NCBI RefSeq assembly: GCF_000192475.1
Contig: NZ_AEYW01000006.1
Coordinates: 434,001 to 498,000 of the forward strand
DNA length: 64,000 bases
Source: Ruegeria conchae
GTDB taxonomy: Bacteria; Pseudomonadota; Alphaproteobacteria; Rhodobacterales; Rhodobacteraceae
Direction: 5' to 3'
How positions within the stretch are numbered: the stretch's first letter is position 1; each line of letters opens with the position of its first letter. Position numbers and translations under genes: made by a program. A model generated the notes under the pieces. The model ran no database searches, was not told the origin of the DNA, and saw only the letters and a program-made list of their open reading frames with translations. Below, piece by piece: positions 57,112-64,000 of this stretch.

Positions 57112-58505
57112 CAGTTCTTGGGCCCGATCATCTTCTCTGGGCGGACAACAGCATCGAAGGTTTCTTCGTCGACAAAGCCCAGCGCAATTGCTTCTTCCTT
57201 GAGAGTTGTGCCATTCTTGTGGGCCGTCTTTGCGACGGTTGTGGCGTTGTCATACCCAATGGTGGGGGCCAGAGCTGTCACCAGCATTAACGACTCTTTC
57301 ATCAGTTTATCGATGCGCGGTTCATTGGCTTTGATGCCTATTAGCATCCGTTCGGTAAAGCTGTCGGTCGCATCACCCAACAGTTGGATGGATTGCAACA
57401 GGTTATACGACATCATCGGGTTATAGACATTCAGTTGGAAATGTCCTTGCGAGCCAGCAAACTTCATTGCTGCGTCATTGCCCATCACGTGCGCGGCCAC
57501 TTGTGTCAACGCTTCGGCCTGGGTCGGATTGACTTTGCCAGGCATGATAGACGAGCCGGGTTCGTTCTCGGGCAGGATAAGTTCACCTAGGCCCGAGCGG
57601 GGTCCCGAACCTAACAGACGAATATCATTTGCGATTTTATAGCAGGATCCGGCGATCGTGGCCAAAGCACCGGACAGGAAGACCATGGCGTCATGAGCGG
57701 CCAACGCTTCGAATTTGTTCGGTGCAGTAACGAAGGGAAGGCCGGTGATTTCGGCCATATTCTTGGCGACAGCCTCGTCCCAACCGTCATGAGTATTCAA
57801 TCCAGTACCAACGGCGGTGCCACCTTGTGCCAGTTCATAAATGCCGGGCATCGAGGCTTCGACCCGCGCAATCCCCTGACGAATCTGATGCGCGTAACCG
57901 CCGAATTCCTGTTCCAGTGTCAGTGGGGTGGCGTCCTGTGTGTGGGTGCGACCGATCTTGATGATCCCGGCGAACTCTCTCGCCTTGGCCTCCAGCGCAG
58001 ACGCAAATTTCTCGAGCCCTGGCATCAGCACATCTCGTACACTCATTGCGGTGGCGATGTGCATAGCAGTAGGAAAGGTATCGTTCGAGGACTGACCCAT
58101 GTTGCAATGATCGTTCGGATGTACTGGCTCTTTCGAGCCGATCACGCCACCCAAAATCTCGATCGCGCGGTTTGCAATGACCTCGTTCGAGTTCATGTTG
58201 GATTGAGTACCCGATCCGGTTTGCCAGACGACCAAGGGGAAGTTGTCATCAAACTTACCCTCGAATACTTCTCCTGCGGCCTGAATAATCGCGTCAGCGA
58301 TCTTATCATCCAATTTGCCCGTCGCCTTGTTTTCCATTGCGCAGGCCTGCTTGATCACGCCCAGCGCCCGTACGATTGCAACGGGTTGCTTTTCCCAGCC
58401 AATTGGGAAGTTCATGATCGAGCGTTGTGTTTGTGCGCCCCAGTATTTGTCGGCGGGCACCTCGAGAGGGCCAAAGCTGTCGGATTCGGTACGGGTTTTA
58501 GACAT
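57111..58505 (-). CDS. fumC: Class II fumarate hydratase
   Basis: 464 residues; oxygen-stable enzyme that turns fumarate into malate. Seen: [34 protein letters not shown], and the signature [16 protein letters not shown] 58505 follows GGAG by six bases; the longer frame to 58658 has no support. First gene of fumC-DUF4169-RHH. A LacI-like site lies 133 bases upstream. Confidence 0.97.
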   Translation of the reverse strand: MSKTRTESDSFGPLEVPADKYWGAQTQRSIMNFPIGWEKQPVAIVRALGVIKQACAMENKATGKLDDKIADAIIQAAGEVFEGKFDDNFPLVVWQTGSGTQSNMNSNEVIANRAIEILGGVIGSKEPVHPNDHCNMGQSSNDTFPTAMHIATAMSVRDVLMPGLEKFASALEAKAREFAGIIKIGRTHTQDATPLTLEQEFGGYAHQIRQGIARVEASMPGIYELAQGGTAVGTGLNTHDGWDEAVAKNMAEITGLPFVTAPNKFEALAAHDAMVFLSGALATIAGSCYKIANDIRLLGSGPRSGLGELILPENEPGSSIMPGKVNPTQAEALTQVAAHVMGNDAAMKFAGSQGHFQLNVYNPMMSYNLLQSIQLLGDATDSFTERMLIGIKANEPRIDKLMKESLMLVTALAPTIGYDNATTVAKTAHKNGTTLKEEAIALGFVDEETFDAVVRPEKMIGPKN

Positions 58506-58637
58506 CGGTCGCTCCGGTCTGGTATGCAGTCGTATGCCGTTTAACCGCAGCGGGGCTGAGGCGCAATCGGCCAGTTGAGCGCACCATAAACCTAGGCCGG
58601 ACAAAGGTATAGACGAAGCGCCGCCCCAATTAATTTC

Positions 58638-58651
58638 TGTTAGCGAAAACA
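58638..58651. promoter_or_regulatory. LacI-like site before fumC
   Basis: TGTTAGCGAAAACA: 12 of 14 bases of TGTTAGCGCTAACA, with a non-palindromic centre. Between fumC and a divergent exported protein gene. Less certain than the others. Confidence 0.4.
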
Positions 58652-58712
58652 GTGCCATTGTGCGCAGACGGACTAAAGTTAGAATGTAGTTACATAGAGG
58701 ACGGAGTCAGCC

Positions 58713-59276
58713 ATGCGAGTATCATTTATGAACAGACCCCTGCATGCGGTTGCGTTGGCGTTTGCCGCATGTATCTGGCTGGCCGCATCTTTACAGCAAG
58801 CCAACGCGACCAACATTGAGCCTTTTGTCGGCGATTATACTGGATCTGCCGAAGTTGTTGACGCCGATGGTACTTCGACGCCTCGGGATATGAGTGTTTC
58901 AATCCATGAGATTAAAGGTGGTTTCAACGTAAGTTGGACCACCACGACCTACAAAGCAGATGGGCGCATCAAGGATGAGAAATATTCGGTTGATTTTCAA
59001 AGCTCGGATCGTGCGGATGTTTATTCTGCCGCGATGAAACGCAACGTGTTCGGGCACGAGGTGCCGCTTGACCCGATGAAAGGTGAACCATTTGTCTGGG
59101 GCAGGATTGAAGGCGACACTCTGACTGTATTTTCGTTGTTCATCGCAGAAAATGGGGGCTACGAGTTGCAACAGTTTGACCGGACCTTGGCAGATGGCGG
59201 TCTGGATTTGTCATTTTCGAGGTTCCGGGACGGAGTCAAATCACGCTCGGTCGAGACATTTTTGAAAAAGAAGTAA
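58713..59276 (+). CDS. Exported protein, unknown
   Basis: 187 residues. Signal peptide (about 1-32), then a beta-rich domain: FVGDYTGSAEVV, FNVSWTTTTYKADG, DLSFSRFRDG. I do not recognise the family. GGAG lies six bases before the ATG. Divergent from fumC and closed by a terminator, so it is transcribed alone. Confidence 0.7.
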   Translation: MRVSFMNRPLHAVALAFAACIWLAASLQQANATNIEPFVGDYTGSAEVVDADGTSTPRDMSVSIHEIKGGFNVSWTTTTYKADGRIKDEKYSVDFQSSDRADVYSAAMKRNVFGHEVPLDPMKGEPFVWGRIEGDTLTVFSLFIAENGGYELQQFDRTLADGGLDLSFSRFRDGVKSRSVETFLKKK

Positions 59277-59277
59277 A

Positions 59278-59298
59278 CCCCGCATAAAGCGGGGCTTT
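59278..59298. terminator. Short bidirectional terminator
   Basis: CCCCGC/GCGGGG with a 5-base loop and CTTT after it, between two convergent genes. Confidence 0.7.
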
Positions 59299-59304
59299 AT
59301 CTGA

Positions 59305-59775
59305 TCACTTGCGGAAGCTATCCAGCGAAACAACATCCGCATCATGGTGCTGTGGTTCCGGTTCTTCCGCTTCCAGTTCGATTGGGGCTTCATCCGCCAC
59401 AAAGACTTCGTCGTCCTCATCCTCGGGGCTTTCAAAGCGCAAGCCAAACTCGACCGAAGGGTCAACGAAGGTTTTTATTGCCATATACGGTATGTACAGC
59501 GGCTCAGGCGCATCGCCGAAATTCAGGGTAATCGAAAATCCTTCTTCACCGACTTCGAGATTCTCGAACCAATGCTGCATGACGATCGTCATTTCACCGG
59601 GATACCGCTCTCTTAGCCAGTCAGCCAGTTCAACGCCTTCATATCGTGTATCAAAGGTGATGAAGAAATGATGTGCTCCGGGCAGGCCAGTCTTGGACAC
59701 ATCCGTCAGGACGGTCTTGATCAGGCCCCGCATGGCCGTGTGCATCAGATTCCCGTAGTCGATGTCTTGCGACAT
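59305..59775 (-). CDS. sspB: ClpXP adaptor SspB-like
   Basis: 156 residues of the alphaproteobacterial SspB family: DYGNLMHTAMRGLIKTVLTDV, HHFFITFDTRYEGVELADWLRERYPGEMTIV and a long acidic C-terminal tail. SspB delivers ssrA-tagged proteins to ClpXP; the ssrA gene itself lies 3 kb away. The tail ends DVVSLDSFRK, likely the ClpX contact. ATG 59775 follows GAGG by seven bases; an earlier ATG at 59814 is unlikely. Confidence 0.93.
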   Translation of the reverse strand: MSQDIDYGNLMHTAMRGLIKTVLTDVSKTGLPGAHHFFITFDTRYEGVELADWLRERYPGEMTIVMQHWFENLEVGEEGFSITLNFGDAPEPLYIPYMAIKTFVDPSVEFGLRFESPEDEDDEVFVADEAPIELEAEEPEPQHHDADVVSLDSFRK

Positions 59776-59851
59776 GTTTGATCCTCGAAAGTGGTTATTA
59801 CCAGCATAGTTCATTCGGACGGAAACGAAAGGCCGTGCTGGGCTGTATTGA

Positions 59852-61102
59852 TCACAAAAACTGCAACCCGATTCCGGCCAGAACCATAATTCCTAATGTG
59901 GTCGCTAAACCGGATTTCATACGGAAAATCAACAGGCCAGCTAACACCGTAAGAACAAGCGCCCTGATATCGAGCGTAGCAGGATCGGGCAGGGGGATTG
60001 ACACAGGTCCCAATGACCAACCGGGGAGAGAGCCAAACAGAACATTCAACCCAAACCACACGGAGAGGTTGAGAATCACTCCGACAACCGCAGCTGTGAT
60101 GCCGTGCATAGCGGCCCCAAGCCGAGGGCGTGCTGCAATTCTGTCCAGTTGTGGCGCTGCGAGGAAGATCCAGAGGAAGCAGGGGACAAATGTCGCCCAT
60201 AAAGCGACAACTCCGGCCGCCAACGCAAGTGATGGCCCTCCGGCAACCTGTCCAGTCAGCATCGCTACAAATTGCGTCACAAGGATTAGAGGTCCCGGCG
60301 TGGTTTCGGCCAGGCCAAGCGCGTCGATCATCTGATCCGTGCTGATCCATTGGTATGTGTCCACAACGGTCTGGGTCATATAGGCCAGCACCGCATAAGC
60401 TCCTCCAAAGGTGACGACGGCAAGACGGGCAAAAAACCAACCCAAGTCGCTGAGCAGTTCCTGCCCTGACAATTGCAGCAAAAACAAAGGTCCCAGCCAC
60501 AATATGAGCCAGAATACTGCCGTTTGAACGGGTTTGCCTAATGCTGGGCTTGCCTGGACGGCTGTAGGAGCCTGGTCATTGGATATTGCAAAGCCCCAAA
60601 GGGCCGCGCAGAAAATGATCAGAGGGAAGGGCAGGTTGAACAGAAATATTCCAAGAAACGCGAGCCCGGCGATCATCTGATGTTCGGTATCGGTCAACGC
60701 CTTTTTCGACAGATTACGCAAGGCTTGAAGAACGATGATAATGACGGTGGCCTTGATGCCCAAAAACCCCGCCTGAACCAGTGGCAATGTACCATACGCT
60801 GCATACAGCGCTACAAGTATTGCAATGACCAGCGCCCCGGGCAGGACAAACAAGCCACCTGCAATCAAGCCTCCGATCACACCACGCAATCGCCAACCCG
60901 CGTATGTTGCCAACTGCATGGCCTCGGGCCCCGGCAATAACATGCACAACGAAAGCGCACGTAGATAGGTTTGCTCGTCCAGCCAGGGGCGTTTCTCGAC
61001 GAGTTCCTGATGCATCAGTGAAATCTGCGCCGCTGGCCCACCAAAGGACAAAAGCCCGATACGCCCGAAAACGCTGAACAACTCACGGTACGATGGTGTC
61101 AT
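59852..61102 (-). CDS. chrA: Chromate transporter, long ChrA type
   Basis: 416 residues, about 10-12 membrane helices, with two homologous CHR halves: FGGPAAQISLMHQELVEKRPWL and ALSLCMLLPGPEAMQ in the first, FGGAYAVLAYMTQTVV and GLAETTPGPL in the second. Pumps chromate out. Overlaps the upstream rhodanese-ChrB gene by four bases, so they form a pair. Confidence 0.93.
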   Translation of the reverse strand: MTPSYRELFSVFGRIGLLSFGGPAAQISLMHQELVEKRPWLDEQTYLRALSLCMLLPGPEAMQLATYAGWRLRGVIGGLIAGGLFVLPGALVIAILVALYAAYGTLPLVQAGFLGIKATVIIIVLQALRNLSKKALTDTEHQMIAGLAFLGIFLFNLPFPLIIFCAALWGFAISNDQAPTAVQASPALGKPVQTAVFWLILWLGPLFLLQLSGQELLSDLGWFFARLAVVTFGGAYAVLAYMTQTVVDTYQWISTDQMIDALGLAETTPGPLILVTQFVAMLTGQVAGGPSLALAAGVVALWATFVPCFLWIFLAAPQLDRIAARPRLGAAMHGITAAVVGVILNLSVWFGLNVLFGSLPGWSLGPVSIPLPDPATLDIRALVLTVLAGLLIFRMKSGLATTLGIMVLAGIGLQFL

Positions 61103-61914
61103 TTCCCGTGACCTGCTGGCCAGTCATGTGTTTCACCAGATCCATCCCGCGCCCATCGATAAAGCGCATCGTAGATATGCAGACCAGCCTCCAGTTGTTG
61201 CTGATCGTCCCGATATTGGCGCGACAGTCCGACCGATATTGCCAATAATCCAGCAGCTTCAGGGGCTAAATCGTGCTTGTTGGTGTCTGCAGCGCGTATG
61301 ATGGTGGCCAATCGGTCCATTGGTTCTGAATGCAGGTTGAACAAGTCCAGCATGGTATCGAAAGTGCATTTCTCACCGTGATGGCTCCAGTCGACACCCT
61401 CAACGTCAAAGGGGGTGGCGCCGAAATGCTCCGCCACTCCCTGTATTTCGGCAGTCGCCACAAAAAGGAAGCGCGCTTGAGCGTCCACAAACCTTCGGAT
61501 TAACCAAGGGCACGCAATGCGATCAATCTTGGGGCGATGTCGTGTCACCCAAATCGTACCGCCCTGGGCAATCTCAGGCAGGGCCGAAACAGGCACGGAG
61601 GGTGCCCCAGGCAGATCGCGCCAGGCAAACATGCCGCCCTCAAGATATTCGGACATTACGCCTTCGGATTGCAGCCAAGAGACGACACCCTGGCTTAGTT
61701 TCTTGCCTTTTTGACAAATCACAACAGAAGAGCGCTCTCCGATCCATTCTCTGATTTTGTCAACATCTTTGAAAGAACGACGAATAGCGCTCGGAACAAG
61801 CACAGGGTCGTCCGCAAAATCCGCCTCGGTTCGTACGTCGATAAGGACAGGAGCCTTAGGCGTACCGATTAAGCGAAGCAGTTGTCGGGGTGTTATTGCA
61901 TTGGGGGCAGCCAT
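61099..61914 (-). CDS. Rhodanese-ChrB domain fusion protein
   Basis: 271 residues. N-terminal rhodanese domain (VLIDVRTEADFAD, active Cys67 in VVICQKGKK) to about 115, then a chromate resistance ChrB-like domain (IWVTRHRPKIDRIACPWLIRRFVDAQARF, FDVEGVDWSHHGEKCTFD). Encoded directly before chrA. No helix-turn-helix is apparent, unlike ChrB regulators, so it is more likely an enzyme or sulfur-linked helper than a repressor. Role in chromate resistance is inferred from context. Confidence 0.88.
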   Translation of the reverse strand: MAAPNAITPRQLLRLIGTPKAPVLIDVRTEADFADDPVLVPSAIRRSFKDVDKIREWIGERSSVVICQKGKKLSQGVVSWLQSEGVMSEYLEGGMFAWRDLPGAPSVPVSALPEIAQGGTIWVTRHRPKIDRIACPWLIRRFVDAQARFLFVATAEIQGVAEHFGATPFDVEGVDWSHHGEKCTFDTMLDLFNLHSEPMDRLATIIRAADTNKHDLAPEAAGLLAISVGLSRQYRDDQQQLEAGLHIYDALYRWARDGSGETHDWPAGHGK

Positions 61915-61974
61915 TGCATGTTTCCTTGTGGCTTTGGATACATGCGAACTTGGGCTGCCGCCTCACGGGGTGTT

Positions 61975-62033
61975 CGCAAGCTTACCCCTTAAACCTCTGC
62001 TATCGCGTGGACGCGGTAGGGGTCAAGCTTGCG
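61975..62033. repeat. Inverted repeat upstream of rhodanese-ChrB gene
   Basis: CGCAAGCTTACCCCT and AGGGGTCAAGCTTGCG, 15-base arms differing by one inserted base, 28 bases apart. Could be a terminator for the NTF2-like gene or an operator for the chromate genes. Confidence 0.5.
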
Positions 62034-62041
62034 GTTGTGGT

Positions 62042-62476
62042 TTAACCGACCCAGTCCAACCTTTGCCCTGTCATGCAAACCGGAAGCGTATCCTGCGGAA
62101 ACTGCCCAAGCTGTTCAAAGAGTGAAATGAAATCGAACTGATTATACGCCTCGACCATTTTCTCCCCTTTGAATCGGGCCATGACTTGCCCAGTAACTTC
62201 TAATGGTGCGCCGTTGTCAGCCCGAAATGTGCGGACATGAAGAACTCCGGAAACCCAATCACCGTTTTCAATGATTTTGGGGAGGTCGACCTTGATTTCG
62301 CCCAGCACATGTCGGAAGGCCATGACCAGATCGCGAAAGTCATCAGCCCCAACCTGCATTTCAGGGATCAACCCCTCGGCCATCGTGTCTGGTGCAAAAA
62401 ACTGATCGATTGCGTCGGTATTGCCCTGTTCCCAAACCTCAGAATACCACGCCCTAAGCCTGTCAGAATTCGTCAT
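62042..62476 (-). CDS. NTF2-like (SnoaL/ester cyclase-type) protein
   Basis: 144 residues: SDRLRAWYSEVWEQGNTDAIDQFFAPD, DFRDLVMAFRHVLGEIKVDL, and GQVMARFKGEKMVEAYNQFDF. Fits the cone-shaped NTF2-like fold of SnoaL/ester cyclase-type proteins, which have varied roles. ATG 62476 follows GGAGGG by five bases. Function unknown. Confidence 0.85.
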   Translation of the reverse strand: MTNSDRLRAWYSEVWEQGNTDAIDQFFAPDTMAEGLIPEMQVGADDFRDLVMAFRHVLGEIKVDLPKIIENGDWVSGVLHVRTFRADNGAPLEVTGQVMARFKGEKMVEAYNQFDFISLFEQLGQFPQDTLPVCMTGQRLDWVG

Positions 62477-62569
62477 CTTAACCCTCCTGTCGCCTGGACA
62501 GAAATATGGGATAAACAAGTGAATAAATCCTGAATCTCTGATGAGCTATGAGCAATAAACAGACATAAC

Positions 62570-62885
62570 AGGGAAAATGCAGGTTTCTGTTGCCAGGTAC
62601 CTGCGAACCCCGCCTTACGCGGCTAGGCGCAAGGGCTTAAGTTTCGGTCTTGCTACTGCTTACGCAGCAACTGCAACCGGAGCACGATTGTCGTTTGCAA
62701 TTGTACTATTTTCGCCGGTAACGGTGGCAGACAGCCGAGACAAAGCTAACCCCTTTAGACGTTCGTCGATCCTGTTTCGGCCCCAAAGTCCCCAAACGAA
62801 GGATGATTGGTGGAGCCGCCGGGTACCGCCCCCGGGTCCGATCCGCTTATTACGAGCGCGTTTATGTCCATAGTCCCGAGGGACC
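62570..62885 (-). ncRNA. ssrA: tmRNA, circularly permuted two-piece form
   Basis: The acceptor piece lies first: T-arm-like CCGGG/CCCGG loop, then CGGCTCCACCA, with the CCA end at 62808. After about 23 bases the coding piece begins GGGGCCGAAACAGGATCGACG (5' end at 62784); its first seven bases pair with CGGCTCC of the acceptor piece. The tag frame at 62660-62698 codes ANDNRAPVAVAA and a TAA stop. A GCAGGT/ACCTGC stem with TTTT ends it. The permuted order is the alphaproteobacterial form. Exact ends and processing sites are estimates. It releases stalled ribosomes and marks the product for ClpXP, with SspB encoded 3 kb away. Confidence 0.95.
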
Positions 62886-62890
62886 TCTCT

Positions 62891-62919
62891 TATATAGGTG
62901 AGGTAACGATGGGATGCAA
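62891..62919 (-). promoter_or_regulatory. ssrA: Sigma-70 type promoter of ssrA
   Basis: On the minus strand TTGCAT (62919-62914), 17 bases, TATATA (62896-62891), directly before the RNA start. Strong -10, fair -35. Confidence 0.6.
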
Positions 62920-62959
62920 ACTCGGAATGTGGGCTATGGGGTGGTTTTATTTCAATGAG

Positions 62960-63322
62960 TTAGGATGCTCTGTTCATGTTTGCCAGAATAAGCCAGATGG
63001 CGAGAACAAGTTCGATTCCACCAAAAATCAATGCTTTCGCCAAAGGTGGATGATCGAGAGCAACAGAAACGAATCTGCCAAGTGCTGCACCAGAATAGAC
63101 TATCCCCAGCATCACATAAGCCATCGGATTGTTAAGCCACAGCACTGCAGCGCCGGTGACTACAAACAGCCCACCAACCGAGGCGCGCATTTCACTGAGA
63201 CCCATGGTGCTTTTGGTCGGGACCAAATCCAATGCGTTAGCAGTATGCGCAGGCGCCAGGAAGCCAAATAACCCGAAAGCAATTGTCAGCAAAGCGGCAG
63301 CTACATTGAGGGCATTGATCAT
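62960..63322 (-). CDS. DUF4345 family membrane protein
   Basis: 120 residues with four hydrophobic segments (about 3-22, 45-65, 68-85, 97-115), and the DUF4345-type SEMRASVGGLFVVTGAAV. Function unknown. ATG 63322 follows GAGG by five bases. Downstream of the GntR gene on the same strand. Confidence 0.8.
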   Translation of the reverse strand: MINALNVAAALLTIAFGLFGFLAPAHTANALDLVPTKSTMGLSEMRASVGGLFVVTGAAVLWLNNPMAYVMLGIVYSGAALGRFVSVALDHPPLAKALIFGGIELVLAIWLILANMNRAS

Positions 63323-63370
63323 TTCCACCTCATGTTTCTATTCTAAACCTCTGATATTAAGCCATTTAGA

Positions 63371-64000
63371 TCAGGCCGGTTTGCGTTTTTTCTGGGCAAC
63401 ATCTTGCGCCAGTTGCCGAGTATAGCTCTCAAGCTGAACCAGCGCCGCATCAACCTTTTCAGCGTCACGCGCCTCTAAGGCATTGGCGATGTTGGCGTGC
63501 AACGCGATGATTTCTTCCCGCGAACGAGCGGTGAAGGTGATCATGTTCATTAATGGCTGCATCGCCTCGACAGCGCTAGCCAGCTGGTAGGACAAGACCG
63601 GATTGCCAGCGCCATCGACCAGCGCTCGATGGAAGGCAACATCTGAGGCGCAGAATGCTTCGTCAGTCAGACCGGGCTGTGCCTGCCGAAAGATCTCGGC
63701 CCGCATTGTCGCAAGCTGATCTGCCGTTCGACGTTGCGCAGACAGGGACGCACAGGCTCGTTCCAACGCGTACCGTGCCTCGCACGCAGTGTCGAAACTG
63801 ACCGCGTTCATCGACAGTAATAGCGTTGAGGTCGTAACCTGTTGAGAATAAGCACCTTCAAAGCTTAGTCGATTTACAAACGCGCCCCCTGTGGCCCCAC
63901 GTTGCGTACGGATCAGAGATTGTGCCGCCAAGCGTTTCAAAGCTTCGCGAACAGTCGGGCGCGAGACATTGAATTGCTCGGCAAGTTCAGATTCGGAGGG
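63371..64000 (-). CDS. GntR/FadR-type regulator, 5' end outside window
   Basis: At least 209 residues, cut by the window edge. The end of the winged helix is seen (SELAEQFNVSRPTVREALKRL) followed by a wing (RTQRGATGGAFV), then an FCD effector domain with ACEARYALERACASL, DVAFHRALVDGAGNPVL and IALHANIANALEARD. The histidines in the FCD helices suggest a metal-bound acid ligand. FadR subgroup. Target unknown. Confidence 0.9.
   Translation of the reverse strand, partial: PSESELAEQFNVSRPTVREALKRLAAQSLIRTQRGATGGAFVNRLSFEGAYSQQVTTSTLLLSMNAVSFDTACEARYALERACASLSAQRRTADQLATMRAEIFRQAQPGLTDEAFCASDVAFHRALVDGAGNPVLSYQLASAVEAMQPLMNMITFTARSREEIIALHANIANALEARDAEKVDAALVQLESYTRQLAQDVAQKKRKPA

Noticed and set aside
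57693..58544. 283-residue plus-strand frame over fumC
   Set aside because: Antisense to fumC, no ribosome site or family resemblance.
62577..62873. 98-residue plus-strand frame
   Set aside because: It is antisense to the tmRNA gene; the bases are explained by that RNA's structure.
62807..63271. 154-residue plus-strand frame
   Set aside because: Runs over the tmRNA acceptor piece and opposite the DUF4345 gene; no family resemblance.

Overview
The window looks like a chromosomal segment of a marine alphaproteobacterium of the Rhodobacteraceae (Roseobacter group). Supporting signs are a circularly permuted two-piece tmRNA gene, a zeta-type F1-ATPase inhibitor gene (DUF1476 family), an alphaproteobacterial SspB, DUF4169 and DUF4345 genes, a candidate gene-transfer-agent lysis pair inside the ccm cluster, and a GTTC-N7-GTTC SOS box before uvrA. 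The window is almost entirely housekeeping: about 63 protein genes and one RNA gene, tightly packed, with no insertion sequence, prophage, CRISPR array or tRNA seen. Genus is an inference from gene content only.

Layout. 0-4 kb: methyltransferase, SOS-type uvrA, small exported protein. 4-13 kb: valine/isobutyrate degradation (acyl-CoA dehydrogenase, 3-hydroxyisobutyryl-CoA hydrolase, mmsB; then mmsA with a divergent LysR gene), interrupted by a hydrolase, a carboxylate-amine ligase, a methyltransferase, a fasciclin protein and a Tat-type L,D-transpeptidase. 14-21 kb: CBS protein, coaD, two different gap genes with a 47-residue membrane protein between them, a DUF808 membrane protein, and transketolase. 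21-29 kb: coiled-coil/zapA/lysozyme-inhibitor operon, grxD-bolA group, purL, a large MscS channel. 29-36 kb: LysR and indolepyruvate:ferredoxin oxidoreductase, acyltransferase, murI, argC. 36-41 kb: ccmE, endolysin, holin, ccmF, ccmH, an enoyl-CoA hydratase-like gene. 41-48 kb: bmt, ATPase inhibitor, purC-purS-purQ, dctB-dctD. 48-56 kb: long leader and rne (with a one-base frameshift), TusA-like protein, ccdA, a hydrolase-P450 pair, class I aldolase. 56-64 kb: tag, fumC-DUF4169-RHH operon, sspB, chromate transporter with a rhodanese-ChrB fusion, tmRNA, DUF4345 and an incomplete GntR regulator.

The connecting theme is central carbon control. A LacI-type palindrome built on TGTTAGCGCTAACA recurs before both gap genes, tkt, the class I aldolase gene and, more loosely, fumC, although these loci are spread over 42 kb. 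This suggests one regulator, possibly CceR-like and not encoded here. Other points worth checking are the rne frameshift at an A5 run, the loss of the sigma-54 contact loop (GAFTGA) in the DctD-like regulator, the changed cofactor residue in one GAPDH, the lysis genes inside the ccm cluster, and an uncharacterised membrane hydrolase translationally coupled to a cytochrome P450.
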